Origin: a virus
Direction: 5' to 3' (one strand)
Virus record (IMG/VR): IMGVR_UViG_3300033984_000410
Coordinates: 1 to 64,000 of that record
DNA: 64,000 nt
Below are positions 1-8,023 of this stretch, piece by piece. The notes below the pieces were generated by a model, which was not told the origin of the DNA, ran no database searches, and saw only the letters and a list, made by a program, of their open reading frames with translations. Every line of letters starts with the position of its first letter. The stretch's first letter is position 1. Made by a program: the position numbers and the translations under genes.

Positions 1-213
1 TATGATGAAAACGGGGTAGCGTTTTTATATATTCAAAAAGAATATTATGACGAGAAACACTCAAATATGTCATTTATAAATCAATCACCAATATTAATTG
101 TTAATAATTATGGCGATTTTACAGAAATGTTTAGTGATTATTGGAAAGAACCAATGAAACAATGGTTTTGGGATAAATATAAACTACCGGTTAAAACGAT
201 AGTTGCTGATTAA
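1..213 (+). CDS. C-terminal part of an unrecognised protein (5' truncated)
   Basis: An open frame runs from the first base to TAA at 211-213 and gives 70 residues with no start codon, so the gene begins outside the window. The tail is aromatic-rich (YWKEPMKQWFWDKYK) and ends VKTIVAD. It sits 11 bases upstream of a leader-peptide gene in the same direction. No family recognised. Confidence 0.7.
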   Translation, partial: YDENGVAFLYIQKEYYDEKHSNMSFINQSPILIVNNYGDFTEMFSDYWKEPMKQWFWDKYKLPVKTIVAD

Positions 214-224
214 TAAAATAAAAT

Positions 225-605
225 ATGAAAATAATAATCACAGAAAATAAGCTAAACACCTCATTTGAGAAAATGCTTAATAGGGAATTGAAACACCTAA
301 AAGAATATAAGGAATCCGACGATTTTGACGAAGAAAGTCTCCCAGATAATATTTCTTGGGATACAATGAATTGGATTGAATATGTTGATAAAATTGAGGT
401 TGTTCAAGTTGATAAAGAAACTAACCCAAATCCAGAATTTAGTTCTTTTAATGTTCTAATTAATGTTTATACAAGTTATTTAACTAATTTTGATGTTGAA
501 AGTATTATTTCAGACCTTGAAGATAATATTAACGAAACTTTACAATATAATGTAAGTTTAATTGAAAACGATGTAATAAATAACGGAACAACAACTGAAT
601 GGTAA
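225..605 (+). CDS. Hypothetical protein with MKIIITE leader
   Basis: This 126-residue acidic protein begins MKIIITENKLNTSFEKMLNR, an example of the N-terminal peptide shared by about fifteen proteins here. The rest shows no known domain. It is first in a run of three head-to-tail genes (225, 607, 1053) that all carry nearly the same first 8 codons, consistent with reuse of one 5' segment. The leader resembles T4-type capsid-targeting sequences; that role is inference. Confidence 0.8.
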   Translation: MKIIITENKLNTSFEKMLNRELKHLKEYKESDDFDEESLPDNISWDTMNWIEYVDKIEVVQVDKETNPNPEFSSFNVLINVYTSYLTNFDVESIISDLEDNINETLQYNVSLIENDVINNGTTTEW

Positions 606-606
606 T

Positions 607-1056
607 ATGAAAATAATAATTACAGAAAATCAATATACATTATTGAAAGAAATGGAAGATAACCCAAAAGTTTATAACTTCCCATCATTGGATGTTTTCG
701 GTAACGAAGAACCAATAGATAATTGGAATTTGATGCAAAGTTTTTTAGAGAAAAAAGGTAACCCAGATTTTTCTATTAGTGGTAATTTGGATTTAAGAGA
801 TACACCAATTGAATCACTAGGAAATCTTACTTCGGTTGGGGGTTATTTAAATCTATATGGTACACCAATTGAATCATTAGGTAATCTAACTTCAGTTGGG
901 GGTAGTTTGATTTTATCACGAACACCAATTGAATCATTGGAAAATCTAACTTCGGTTGGGGGGTTTTTAATTTTACGAAATACACCAATATCAGAAAAAT
1001 ACACAGAAAAAGAAATAAGAAGTCAGGTTGAAGTTAAAGGAAATATACACTTATGA
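607..1056 (+). CDS. Leucine-rich-repeat-like protein with MKIIITE leader
   Basis: The 149-residue protein starts MKIIITENQYTLLKEM, then carries at residues 58-135 about four copies of a 20-residue unit of the form TPIESLGNLTSVGGxLxL. Regular hydrophobic spacing and G-G turns suggest a small solenoid or LRR-like beta structure, usually protein-binding. The DNA repeats with a 60-base period, so copy number could change by slippage. The stop overlaps the next start (1053). No partner can be inferred. Confidence 0.82.
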   Translation: MKIIITENQYTLLKEMEDNPKVYNFPSLDVFGNEEPIDNWNLMQSFLEKKGNPDFSISGNLDLRDTPIESLGNLTSVGGYLNLYGTPIESLGNLTSVGGSLILSRTPIESLENLTSVGGFLILRNTPISEKYTEKEIRSQVEVKGNIHL

Positions 1057-1580
1057 GAATAATAATTACAGAAAATCAAAGAACCCAAATGTTAAATAAA
1101 ATTTGGGACAAATTAAAAGCAAACGGAAAACAACCAACACTAAACCGTGAGGTTCTAAACTCTTTAGGTTTTAATACTTGGGATTCCGAACCAAGATTTG
1201 CATTAACACATTACCTTGGCGGTTATGATAAAGTAAAGGAAGATGCTAAAAATTTAGTATTAGGAAAAACCTTTAATACCGATGACTATGATGGAACTGG
1301 TAGTTATAGTTTTACTTTTACAGTTGAAGATGTATGGGAAGAAAATGAAGAAGAACAAGCAATCCAATTTATAGTAAAATTTGGTAACGGAACTGTTGAT
1401 TGGTATGATGAAGATGGTGAAGAAATTGGTCCAACAGATATTTTAGATGCTTATTCACAAGCGGATATGACTGAAAGTTGGGAATTTAAGTCTGAAATAC
1501 AAGATGTTATTAAAATGATTTTAGAACAAGAAGTAACCAACAAAACCGGAATTGATGTTGAAGTTGAATTATTATGGTAA
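1053..1580 (+). CDS. Hypothetical protein with MRIIITE leader
   Basis: A 175-residue acidic protein starting MRIIITENQRTQMLNKIW. The ATG lies inside the last codons of the upstream gene (4-base overlap), so translation is probably coupled. There is no recognisable domain after the leader; the middle is rich in D, E and aromatic residues. A strong hairpin terminator follows at 1591-1619. Confidence 0.8.
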   Translation: MRIIITENQRTQMLNKIWDKLKANGKQPTLNREVLNSLGFNTWDSEPRFALTHYLGGYDKVKEDAKNLVLGKTFNTDDYDGTGSYSFTFTVEDVWEENEEEQAIQFIVKFGNGTVDWYDEDGEEIGPTDILDAYSQADMTESWEFKSEIQDVIKMILEQEVTNKTGIDVEVELLW

Positions 1581-1590
1581 AATCAATAAA

Positions 1591-1619
1591 AAAACCCATC
1601 TTATTTAGATGGGTTTTTT
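1591..1619. terminator. Bidirectional rho-independent terminator
   Basis: The inverted repeat AACCCATCT / AGATGGGTT with a 5-base loop is flanked by A and T runs. It lies between convergent genes (1053 plus, 1622 minus) and can serve both. Confidence 0.85.
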
Positions 1620-1621
1620 AT

Positions 1622-2356
1622 TTATCGTTTTAAGATTTCTTTAGTGTAATACTCATCAAAACCTTCCATCATCTGACTAACTGATTTGTTTTTATCAATT
1701 CCAATAACCGTATCAATTAAACCAAATTCTTTAGCTTCGTCAGAATTAAACCATTTATCATGTCTTGATGATTCAAGCATTTCCTCAAAAGTTTTTCCGC
1801 AATTATCAGCTAAAATTTTGAATAACATATAGTTATATTTTTCAGCTTCCAATTGGTTAATCCTAGTATCTTGTACATTACCCCCTGTAGAATGTGAAAC
1901 AAAATGCGTCATAACCTTTGAGTGAATTAATGATGACCTTTTACCCTTTTCTCCAGAAGATAACAATACAGAACCCATTGACGCACACATTCCAACATTG
2001 ATTGTTGCAACATCAGCTTTAATGTAATTCATAACATCTCTAATCCCCAATCCAGCTAATACTGAACCCCCAGGGCTTGATATCTGTAGAGTAATATCTT
2101 TTTTATTAACACTATCCAAGAACAATAATTGGGCTTCAACAATTGACGCCATTGTATCTTCAACACCTCCGGATACCCAAATAATCCTATCCATAAGAAG
2201 TCGCGAGAAAATATCTATTTGGGTAGCTCTCATTTCCCTTTCTTCCAAAATGTATGGTGTTACATTATCAATATGTTTTTGATAGTAATGTAGATTAAGG
2301 CCTGATAAACCTTTTTCACCCATTGCAAATTTCTCAAATTCGTTTTTGTAATTCAT
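1622..2356 (-). CDS. clpP: ClpP-type serine protease subunit
   Basis: The 244-residue protein matches Bacteroidetes ClpP throughout: an N-terminal segment resembling NLTPYIIEER, then SRLLMDRIIW, the SPGGSV loop at 94-99, nucleophile Ser126 in GMCASMGS, probable catalytic His151 in VMTH and Asp200 in RHDKW. ClpP forms a double-heptamer barrel that needs a Clp ATPase to feed it. A ClpC-like ATPase with the ClpP-docking VGF loop is encoded at 50451. The His region carries about three extra residues relative to the usual HQPxGG, so His155 is an alternative. Activity is inferred. Confidence 0.93.
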   Translation of the reverse strand: MNYKNEFEKFAMGEKGLSGLNLHYYQKHIDNVTPYILEEREMRATQIDIFSRLLMDRIIWVSGGVEDTMASIVEAQLLFLDSVNKKDITLQISSPGGSVLAGLGIRDVMNYIKADVATINVGMCASMGSVLLSSGEKGKRSSLIHSKVMTHFVSHSTGGNVQDTRINQLEAEKYNYMLFKILADNCGKTFEEMLESSRHDKWFNSDEAKEFGLIDTVIGIDKNKSVSQMMEGFDEYYTKEILKR

Positions 2357-2471
2357 ATATTAATTTTTTTAGTTATTCCAAATGATAGGTTAAAAAAATA
2401 AGATTGCCAACATTGAAAATTAATGTTTTTCTATTTGATTATTTAATTTATTTATATTATATTTTTTTATC

Positions 2472-2699
2472 ATGGAAAAAACTGTTATGAGTGAGTTAAT
2501 TACGGAGTTATATCCGGAGGTTATCATATTATACATTGAGGAATTGGAAAGGCAAATGTTGGATAAAGGGAATATGTGGATACCGGATACCCCCTCTTAT
2601 TTTGTTCAGGTGATGTATACTACAATTTCTTATAATGATTATAATATGTCAAACCTTGTATCGGATTTTACGGGATGTGAAGTTAATATATTCAAATAA
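2472..2699 (+). CDS. Hypothetical 75-aa protein
   Basis: Small acidic protein starting MEKTVMSELITELYPEVI, with start-region composition typical of its neighbours. No known domain. It diverges from clpP across a 115-base AT-rich gap and is followed by a tandem direct repeat. Confidence 0.65.
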   Translation: MEKTVMSELITELYPEVIILYIEELERQMLDKGNMWIPDTPSYFVQVMYTTISYNDYNMSNLVSDFTGCEVNIFK

Positions 2700-2753
2700 T
2701 CAGTCTATAACCTTAAAAAAAATAAAATAAATCAGTCTATAACCTTAAAAAAT
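2699..2753. repeat. Two direct copies of a 22-base sequence
   Basis: AATCAGTCTATAACCTTAAA occurs at about 2699 and again about 31 bases later, separated by A-rich sequence, just upstream of the gene at 2766. It could be an operator or a slippage duplication. No function can be assigned. Confidence 0.75.
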
Positions 2754-2765
2754 AAAAATTAATAT

Positions 2766-3350
2766 ATGAGCAATTTAGTAGAACACGCAAGAACAGAATT
2801 AAAATCAGCAGGATTGTTAGATGAGACCACAGATTTTTATGGTGGTGAAACCGGTAAGGCGGTATTGGAATTAATTGAGAAATTTTCAGAACAAGGTCAT
2901 TCCGGGACTTCAGCGGGTCTTGTGGCGGGTTTATTCGCAAGATTGGCGAAATATGATGTTATCACCCCAATCACTGGTGAAGATGATGAATGGAACAATA
3001 TTTCAGAAGAAATGGGTCAAATATTACATCAAAATAAAAGATGTTCATCATTATTCAAGAGAGCGGATAATAAAGTAAGTTATTCTGATGCGATAATCTT
3101 TAGAGGTGAAGAATCCTGGGACACTTTTACCGGTAAAGTTGAGGATATTTCAAGTAGTCAATTCATTAAAGGGTTCCCATTCACACCTAAAACATTTTAC
3201 ATTGATGTTTATAAAGAAATTTATGATTATGATAAACACGGAAGTGAAGAAGATGCGAGAATTATCACCACTAGTAATGGTAATTATGTATATTTCATTA
3301 AAGATAAAACCCAATTAGAAGAAATTTTCAATTATTACGATAAAAAATAG
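2766..3350 (+). CDS. Hypothetical 194-aa protein
   Basis: Starts MSNLVEHARTELKSAGLL and continues with an alpha-helical segment (AVLELIEKFSEQGHSGTSAG...), then an aromatic C-terminal half. This composition is common in conserved proteins of large Bacteroidota and T4-like phages, but I cannot name a family. It lies directly downstream of the direct repeats and reads alone up to the host-like promoter at 3369. Confidence 0.8.
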   Translation: MSNLVEHARTELKSAGLLDETTDFYGGETGKAVLELIEKFSEQGHSGTSAGLVAGLFARLAKYDVITPITGEDDEWNNISEEMGQILHQNKRCSSLFKRADNKVSYSDAIIFRGEESWDTFTGKVEDISSSQFIKGFPFTPKTFYIDVYKEIYDYDKHGSEEDARIITTSNGNYVYFIKDKTQLEEIFNYYDKK

Positions 3351-3368
3351 TTTATCCAAATAATTTGT

Positions 3369-3377
3369 TTATCTTTG
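3369..3377 (+). promoter_or_regulatory. Host-like -7 element
   Basis: TTATCTTTG matches the Bacteroidetes TAnnTTTG -7 box, 29 bases before the ATG at 3406. No clear -33 box. Confidence 0.5.
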
Positions 3378-3405
3378 TATCGTTGAATGTATAAAACAAA
3401 AATAT

Positions 3406-3639
3406 ATGAGCACTAATTTAGAAGACTGGGAAGCTGTAAATTACAGAATGAGAGAAGAAGGGATTGACTATTGCTTTGAACATTATAGCAATTGGGATGA
3501 AATCCAAGATGACGAATTCCACCGATTAAGATTGGGTTTTCTTCAATATATGAAAGAAATTAGAGAATATGTTAATAAAAAAATTGAGGAAGAAGAGTTT
3601 AAAGAGTGGGATAGATTAGATGACTTATTTGAAGAATAA
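3406..3639 (+). CDS. Small acidic protein, paralogue of the next gene's C-terminus
   Basis: The 77-residue protein has the segment CFEHYSNWDEIQDDEFHRLR followed by a helix ending REYVNKKIEEE. The same pattern, CFLIYSDWDEIKDKEFHSLK to MGYVNTKVSEG, closes the protein at 3659, so the two share a domain. Function unknown. Confidence 0.75.
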   Translation: MSTNLEDWEAVNYRMREEGIDYCFEHYSNWDEIQDDEFHRLRLGFLQYMKEIREYVNKKIEEEEFKEWDRLDDLFEE

Positions 3640-3658
3640 CCAATAAAAATTATATATT

Positions 3659-4132
3659 ATGAACAAGTACAATACAAAGAATAACAAAAAATATTTAGGG
3701 TTACTAAACTTTGAAGGTGATGTTTTTAGAGCATACAAAGAAACTGAAGATAAATTTGTTATCATTGACGATAACCACGAATTTATTTTAACAACAGATA
3801 AAAATGGTGTTCGCGATGTTTTATCAGGTAAAATTATATTAACAACAAGTAGTGGTAGAACTTACAAAATATCTGAAGAACACCAAAACGCAAGACCAAA
3901 ACAAGAAGCTATTGATAATTTCTTGGGGACTGAATCCGGTGACGACTATAAGTTATGGTTTGACCTTAAAAATAAAATTGATAAAAAAGGTTTTGAGAAG
4001 TGTTTTCTTATCTATAGCGATTGGGACGAAATTAAAGATAAAGAATTTCATTCCTTAAAAAGACATTTTATAAAATCTATGGGAACATTGATGGGTTATG
4101 TTAATACAAAAGTTAGCGAAGGTAAAAAATAA
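3659..4132 (+). CDS. Hypothetical protein with paralogous C-terminal domain
   Basis: 157 residues. The N-terminal 80 residues are lysine-rich and beta-like (KYLGLLNFEGDVFRAYKE). The C-terminal 65 residues repeat the YS[ND]WDEI-x-D-x-EFH unit of the preceding gene, suggesting duplication and fusion. Stop and next start are almost adjacent (4132/4134). No known function. Confidence 0.75.
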   Translation: MNKYNTKNNKKYLGLLNFEGDVFRAYKETEDKFVIIDDNHEFILTTDKNGVRDVLSGKIILTTSSGRTYKISEEHQNARPKQEAIDNFLGTESGDDYKLWFDLKNKIDKKGFEKCFLIYSDWDEIKDKEFHSLKRHFIKSMGTLMGYVNTKVSEGKK

Positions 4133-4133
4133 T

Positions 4134-4313
4134 ATGGGTAAAACTTTGCCAACACCATATCCTGGTCAATCATTAGAAGACTATAAAAACCAACTAATAT
4201 CTTTTAAGAAAAACTATTGGAAATTCCTTAACCCCCTCTCTAAAAGTAAAAGTAAAAGTGGGGGTAGGGAAATTCCATTACCACCTGAACACTTAAGACC
4301 AAAAAAAGAATAG
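4134..4313 (+). CDS. Small basic protein, 59 aa
   Basis: ATG at 4134 (MGKTLPTPYPGQSLEDYKNQ) is chosen over an upstream in-frame ATG inside the preceding gene. The central SKSKSKSGG tract is low complexity and the C-terminus is proline-rich. Expected to be translated with its neighbours. Confidence 0.6.
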   Translation: MGKTLPTPYPGQSLEDYKNQLISFKKNYWKFLNPLSKSKSKSGGREIPLPPEHLRPKKE

Positions 4314-4316
4314 GGG

Positions 4317-4406
4317 ATGAAGAAGATGATACTAGTGATTGCGTTAATACTCCAATTGTTGTTAGATGAATTAAAACGAAAAAGAAAAAGTATATGGGAC
4401 TTATGA
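4317..4406 (+). CDS. Micro-ORF, 29 aa, possible membrane peptide
   Basis: MKKMILVIALILQLLLDELK followed by a basic tail: one hydrophobic helix with positive flanks, like a tiny membrane peptide. Its TGA overlaps the thymidylate synthase ATG at 4403. It could be only a coupling leader. Confidence 0.4.
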   Translation: MKKMILVIALILQLLLDELKRKRKSIWDL

Positions 4407-5641
4407 ATAAATTAGATAAACAATACACAGACCTACTTCAAGATATCCTTGATAATGGAACCACTAAAGGTGACCGTACTGGTACAGGGACAATCTCAGT
4501 ATTCGGAAGACAAATCAGACATAAAATGTCAGAGGGATTCCCACTTTTGACTACAAAGAAAATGCCGTTCAAAACAATCGTAACTGAACTTCTTTGGTTT
4601 TTAAGAGGTGATACAAATATTAAGTATTTGGTTGATAATGGATGTAATATTTGGAATGGTGATGCTTTTATTAATTACAATAAGTACGTATGGAAGTTAA
4701 GTAATTTAGAATTACTAACACAAGAAGAATTCATCAACAAAATCAAAACAAATGATACATTTGCTAAAGAGTGGGGTGAGTTAGGTCCAATCTACGGTAA
4801 GCAATGGAGACAATGGAATACTCATAAAACTGTAGTAGTAGGGCATAATGGAAATCATAATGAATTTGGGACAGTTGTTATAGACCAAATCCAAAACCTA
4901 ATCAACGACCTTAAAACAAATCCAGACTCAAGACGATTAATGGTTACTGCTTGGAATCCTGCAGATTTAGAAGCAGCAGTGCTTCCTCCATGCCATTATG
5001 GATTTCAAGTTTATACAAGAGAGTTGAGTTTGGATGAACGATTTAAGATTGCTTACAAAAATTTAGAACTAAGAAAAAAATTAGAAGCTGAATCTGCTAT
5101 GCTACATTATCCATCAGGACATAATAAAGTTATGGATGACGCAAATATTCCAACCAGAGCAATCTCTTTAATGTGGAATCAAAGAAGTTGCGATTTTTTT
5201 CTCGGAATTCCTTTTAATGTAGCGTCTTATGGATTGTTATTAGAAATAATTGCTAAAGAAGTCAATATGATTCCAGATGAATTGATTGGTAATTTAGGTG
5301 ATGTTCATTTGTATTCAAATCATATTGAACAAGCAAAAGAACAAATCGGTAGAGAATTAACTCACGAAGAAAAAATTGAGTATGCTCGTTCATTATATGG
5401 GAATGAAGTGTGGTGGGATATAAATGATAAAAGAGTTATAACAGTTTTACAAAGAAAGAGACAAACAAGAGAACCATATCCATTACCAACATTAAACATC
5501 AACACAGAGTTTTGGAAAACACAAAGTGGAAAATGTGGAGTAGGTCTATTGGATACTAATCTAGAAGGATTTGAAATAAGTGATTTTCAAATAGAGAATT
5601 ATCAATCACATCCAACAATAAAAGCACCTTTAAGTAACTAA
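4403..5641 (+). CDS. thyA: Thymidylate synthase
   Basis: Catalyses dUMP plus methylene-THF to dTMP for phage DNA synthesis. Visible are GDRTGTGT near the N-terminus, FPLLTTKK, the active-site Cys197 in LPPCHYGFQVY, RSCDFFLGIPFN, and the C-terminal HPTIKAPL-like end. At 412 residues it is far longer than the usual 264-residue enzyme; extra segments lie around residues 90-125, 140-157 and 205-250. ATG 4403 begins MNKLDKQYTDLLQ, where the family normally starts; 4394 is an in-frame alternative. Confidence 0.95.
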   Translation: MNKLDKQYTDLLQDILDNGTTKGDRTGTGTISVFGRQIRHKMSEGFPLLTTKKMPFKTIVTELLWFLRGDTNIKYLVDNGCNIWNGDAFINYNKYVWKLSNLELLTQEEFINKIKTNDTFAKEWGELGPIYGKQWRQWNTHKTVVVGHNGNHNEFGTVVIDQIQNLINDLKTNPDSRRLMVTAWNPADLEAAVLPPCHYGFQVYTRELSLDERFKIAYKNLELRKKLEAESAMLHYPSGHNKVMDDANIPTRAISLMWNQRSCDFFLGIPFNVASYGLLLEIIAKEVNMIPDELIGNLGDVHLYSNHIEQAKEQIGRELTHEEKIEYARSLYGNEVWWDINDKRVITVLQRKRQTREPYPLPTLNINTEFWKTQSGKCGVGLLDTNLEGFEISDFQIENYQSHPTIKAPLSN

Positions 5642-5643
5642 TT

Positions 5644-5793
5644 ATGTGGGACATTGTAGTAATAAAAGAAGACGGAGATAATTATATCGTAATGACTCCT
5701 AATGGAGATGTACATAGTATATCAAAAGAAACTTTTCAAACCTTTGAAAAGGCTGGTAGGGTAAGTTATAACCCTGAACATAAAAAAATGTAA
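5644..5793 (+). CDS. Small hypothetical protein, 49 aa
   Basis: ATG two bases after the thyA stop gives MWDIVVIKEDGDNYIVMTPN and ends in a lysine-rich tail. Close spacing suggests co-transcription. Resembles short beta-strand phage proteins; function unknown. Confidence 0.6.
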   Translation: MWDIVVIKEDGDNYIVMTPNGDVHSISKETFQTFEKAGRVSYNPEHKKM

Positions 5794-5804
5794 ATAAAAA
5801 AAAT

Positions 5805-6134
5805 ATGACGACACAGACCTTAAAAGAATTGATAGAAGTTGAATTTGATAGATGTGAAACTATTTCAGAATTCAAAACAAATGTTTTTAGATTAATTGAT
5901 TTATATGGAAAAGATGTTACAACCACTTTTCCAGGAAGTATTACTTTCCCTACACCAACAGAACCTGACGAAGTAAAATACGGAACAATATGTTCTTGTA
6001 ACCCACTAAATGGTGGTAGTGGTATATGTGGTTGTGTAATGGGTAATAAACTAGTTAAAAACCCTAAAAAATATAACAACACATCCATTACCACAAATAT
6101 GAATACTTGTTCAACAAATACAAATAACCTATGA
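5805..6134 (+). CDS. Hypothetical protein with Cys-rich C-terminus
   Basis: 109 residues. The N-terminal half is helical (TLKELIEVEFDRCETISEFK). The C-terminal half has C-x-C and G-x-C-G-C motifs (ICSCNPLNGGSGICGCVMG) that may bind a metal. The stop overlaps the membrane-protein gene at 6131 by 4 bases. Confidence 0.7.
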   Translation: MTTQTLKELIEVEFDRCETISEFKTNVFRLIDLYGKDVTTTFPGSITFPTPTEPDEVKYGTICSCNPLNGGSGICGCVMGNKLVKNPKKYNNTSITTNMNTCSTNTNNL

Positions 6135-6469
6135 ATTTTATCTTAGGGTTAATTTTTGGAATATTAGCACAAATAGTAACCTTCATCCAATTACAGGGTC
6201 AGTTTAAGTATCCTTGGATGAAGGATAATCCTATGTTGGTAGCTTTAATAGGTGTGCCGTTATCACTCCTTTATATTAAAGCGGTTAGTCATATGGTTGA
6301 ACATTTCAATGGTGAAATGTGGCCTTCCAGGATTTTAGGTTTTGCCGTAGGAGTGATAGTTTTCACCATTATGTCTTGGTTATGGTTTAAGGAACCACTA
6401 ACATTAAAAACCTTAGTTTGTTTAGGTTTGGCGTGTTGTATTTTAGCTATTCAATTATTATGGAAATAA
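6131..6469 (+). CDS. Integral membrane protein, DMT/EamA-like half
   Basis: 112 residues with about four hydrophobic helices: FILGLIFGILAQIVTFIQL, MLVALIGVPLSLLYIKAV, ILGFAVGVIVFTIMSWLWF, TLVCLGLACCILAIQLLW. Size and helix layout suggest a small-multidrug-resistance or EamA-like fold, though transport is not shown. Proteins of this look recur in large phages of Bacteroidota (recollection, unchecked). Confidence 0.78.
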   Translation: MNFILGLIFGILAQIVTFIQLQGQFKYPWMKDNPMLVALIGVPLSLLYIKAVSHMVEHFNGEMWPSRILGFAVGVIVFTIMSWLWFKEPLTLKTLVCLGLACCILAIQLLWK

Positions 6470-6488
6470 TTTTCATATAATTTAATTT

Positions 6489-6519
6489 ATATGATATATA
6501 TCATATAAACCCCCCCCCC
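6489..6519. other. AT palindrome followed by C10 tract
   Basis: An 18-base perfect palindrome (ATATGATATATATCATAT) is followed three bases later by ten consecutive Cs, six bases before the ATG at 6525. The C run could slip during replication and alter expression of the downstream gene; the palindrome could be an operator. Confidence 0.6.
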
Positions 6520-6524
6520 TTTAT

Positions 6525-6716
6525 ATGACACACGAATACACAATTATTACGGAGAGAGTAGCCCCGGATGGTGCTCAAAAATGGGATTTAGTAATCCCTG
6601 ATGGTCCTCACACAATAACAGAAATTGAGGCTGTTATGTTTAAATTAAAAGAATACGAAAGTGTTAAATTGGTAACTTGGGAAAAGTACCAACAAATGTT
6701 AAAAGAAAGAAAATAA
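6525..6716 (+). CDS. Hypothetical 63-aa protein
   Basis: MTHEYTIITERVAPDGAQKW followed by a short alpha/beta segment. It sits between the palindrome/C-tract and a membrane protein gene one base downstream. No family recognised. Confidence 0.65.
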   Translation: MTHEYTIITERVAPDGAQKWDLVIPDGPHTITEIEAVMFKLKEYESVKLVTWEKYQQMLKERK

Positions 6717-6717
6717 A

Positions 6718-7077
6718 ATGAATCAAGAAGAAATTAAAACAGAAGAAACTACAAAAGTTTACAAAAAACCATATAAGAACCATTTTAATAAAATAGTTAA
6801 GGAATATGAGAGTGCTACAAATAAAGAGATTTGGGAGGGTATAAGAGACAATTTCATCTACGGCTTCCTTGGTGCTGTATTAGTTGTTTTTATCGCCACA
6901 AAGTCAGATATTGCAGTTTTATTAGGTTTTTTGGTATATTACTTCTTTTTAGGTAAGATTGTTAATAGACCAAAATACATTACAGACTTGGGAAAATTGA
7001 TTGTTTTTCCTATACCGTCAGCCCTGGGAGCGTTTGTAGGGTATAAATTATCATATTTTTTAATCAATTTTATGTAA
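6718..7077 (+). CDS. Small membrane protein
   Basis: 119 residues: a charged cytoplasmic-looking N-terminus (about 55 residues), then hydrophobic segments around 60-85 (IYGFLGAVLVVFIATKSDIA, VLLGFLVYYFFLG) and at the C-terminus (ALGAFVGYKLSYFLINFM). The stop overlaps the next start. Role unknown. Confidence 0.7.
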   Translation: MNQEEIKTEETTKVYKKPYKNHFNKIVKEYESATNKEIWEGIRDNFIYGFLGAVLVVFIATKSDIAVLLGFLVYYFFLGKIVNRPKYITDLGKLIVFPIPSALGAFVGYKLSYFLINFM

Positions 7078-7361
7078 TGAAAGGATTTAGTAAAGAAAAA
7101 ATAGTAACCGACTTAAAACGTATTTTGGATAAATACGAAGGTATGTTAATACACGATATCTTTTCTGATATTGAGAATGAGATTCAAGAGTATATTAATG
7201 ATTATCTAACAACTCACGATGTGTATGTTTCAGACTTCCCAATTGAGTTTTGTAATAGTAATGGTAAATTTATATTGCAGGCTAATGGTGAATGTCAGGT
7301 AATACCCAAGTTATATATAGAAAAAATGGATATTAATGTTGTAATAATAAAAAACCCTTAA
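7077..7361 (+). CDS. Hypothetical 94-aa protein
   Basis: Translationally coupled to the membrane protein by one-base overlap of TAATG type. Acidic helical N-terminus, then beta-like C-terminus with one CNSNGKF and one GECQ site. Ends at the terminator 7351-7383, overlapping its left arm. Confidence 0.7.
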   Translation: MKGFSKEKIVTDLKRILDKYEGMLIHDIFSDIENEIQEYINDYLTTHDVYVSDFPIEFCNSNGKFILQANGECQVIPKLYIEKMDINVVIIKNP

Positions 7362-7383
7362 GGTTAACTTAAGGGTTTTTCTT
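7351..7383 (+). terminator. Rho-independent terminator
   Basis: AACCCTTAAGG / CTTAAGGGTT hairpin followed by a T run. Confidence 0.85.
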
Positions 7384-7400
7384 TTTAAAAAGTTTTTCAT

Positions 7401-7413
7401 TGTATTTATTATA
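7401..7413 (+). promoter_or_regulatory. TATTTAT-type candidate late promoter
   Basis: TGTATTTATTATA lies 16 bases before the leader-peptide gene at 7429, matching the recurrent TATTTATA element. Confidence 0.45.
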
Positions 7414-7428
7414 ACACATCACTTAAAT

Positions 7429-7872
7429 ATGAAAAAATTTTTAATTACGGAATCAGAAAAAAAAACTATAAGACAATTATATGGACTAAGTGAACAACAA
7501 ACAGCTCCGGAATCATCTGTAGACACTACAACAACAGCAATACCACCTAAACAACAAATGGGGTCAACTCCTGAACAAAGAGCTGCAGCTAAAGAGAGAA
7601 ATAGGTTAAGATTAGCACCTATTGAAACGGCTCAAAAAACAAAGATACAAAATTGGATTGATTGTAATAGTAAACCGGGGAGTACACCTTTAACTACTGC
7701 TGATTATTGGAAATGGCAAGAAAAAAGAAACAAAGGTAATGATGCTGACCCATATGGTGGACAATTAAATACTTCCTCAGCAAACAAAAGAGGAGAAACA
7801 AAAGGAAGTTGTAATGCTGATGGTTCGGCCGGAGACACCAAAAAAGGTGAATCGTTGCAAGATATAAAATAA
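7429..7872 (+). CDS. Hypothetical protein with MKKFLITE leader
   Basis: 147 residues. The leader MKKFLITESEKKTIRQLYGL is followed by SEQQ, fitting the leader pattern with a downstream [LIV]-x-E-Q. After a T/P/Q-rich linker comes a basic domain with two cysteines (WIDCNSKPGS and KGSCNADGS) that could form a disulfide. Flanked by a terminator on each side, so it is a single-gene unit. Candidate packaged protein (inference). Confidence 0.78.
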   Translation: MKKFLITESEKKTIRQLYGLSEQQTAPESSVDTTTTAIPPKQQMGSTPEQRAAAKERNRLRLAPIETAQKTKIQNWIDCNSKPGSTPLTTADYWKWQEKRNKGNDADPYGGQLNTSSANKRGETKGSCNADGSAGDTKKGESLQDIK

Positions 7873-7874
7873 GA

Positions 7875-7908
7875 AAAAAACCCTTAAGATTAACTTAAGG
7901 GTTTTTTG
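7875..7908 (+). terminator. Rho-independent terminator
   Basis: AACCCTTAAG / CTTAAGGGTT hairpin and T run, nearly the same as the one at 7351, so it may be a duplicated module. Confidence 0.85.
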
Positions 7909-8023
7909 TTTTAATCTTAGGTTCAATACCTTTTGATTTGTAATGTAAGTTCCAATCTAAAATAGATTGTTTACTTTTTTTTAATATAGTGTGTAGTTTT
8001 TTAATTAAATTATTCATATTATC

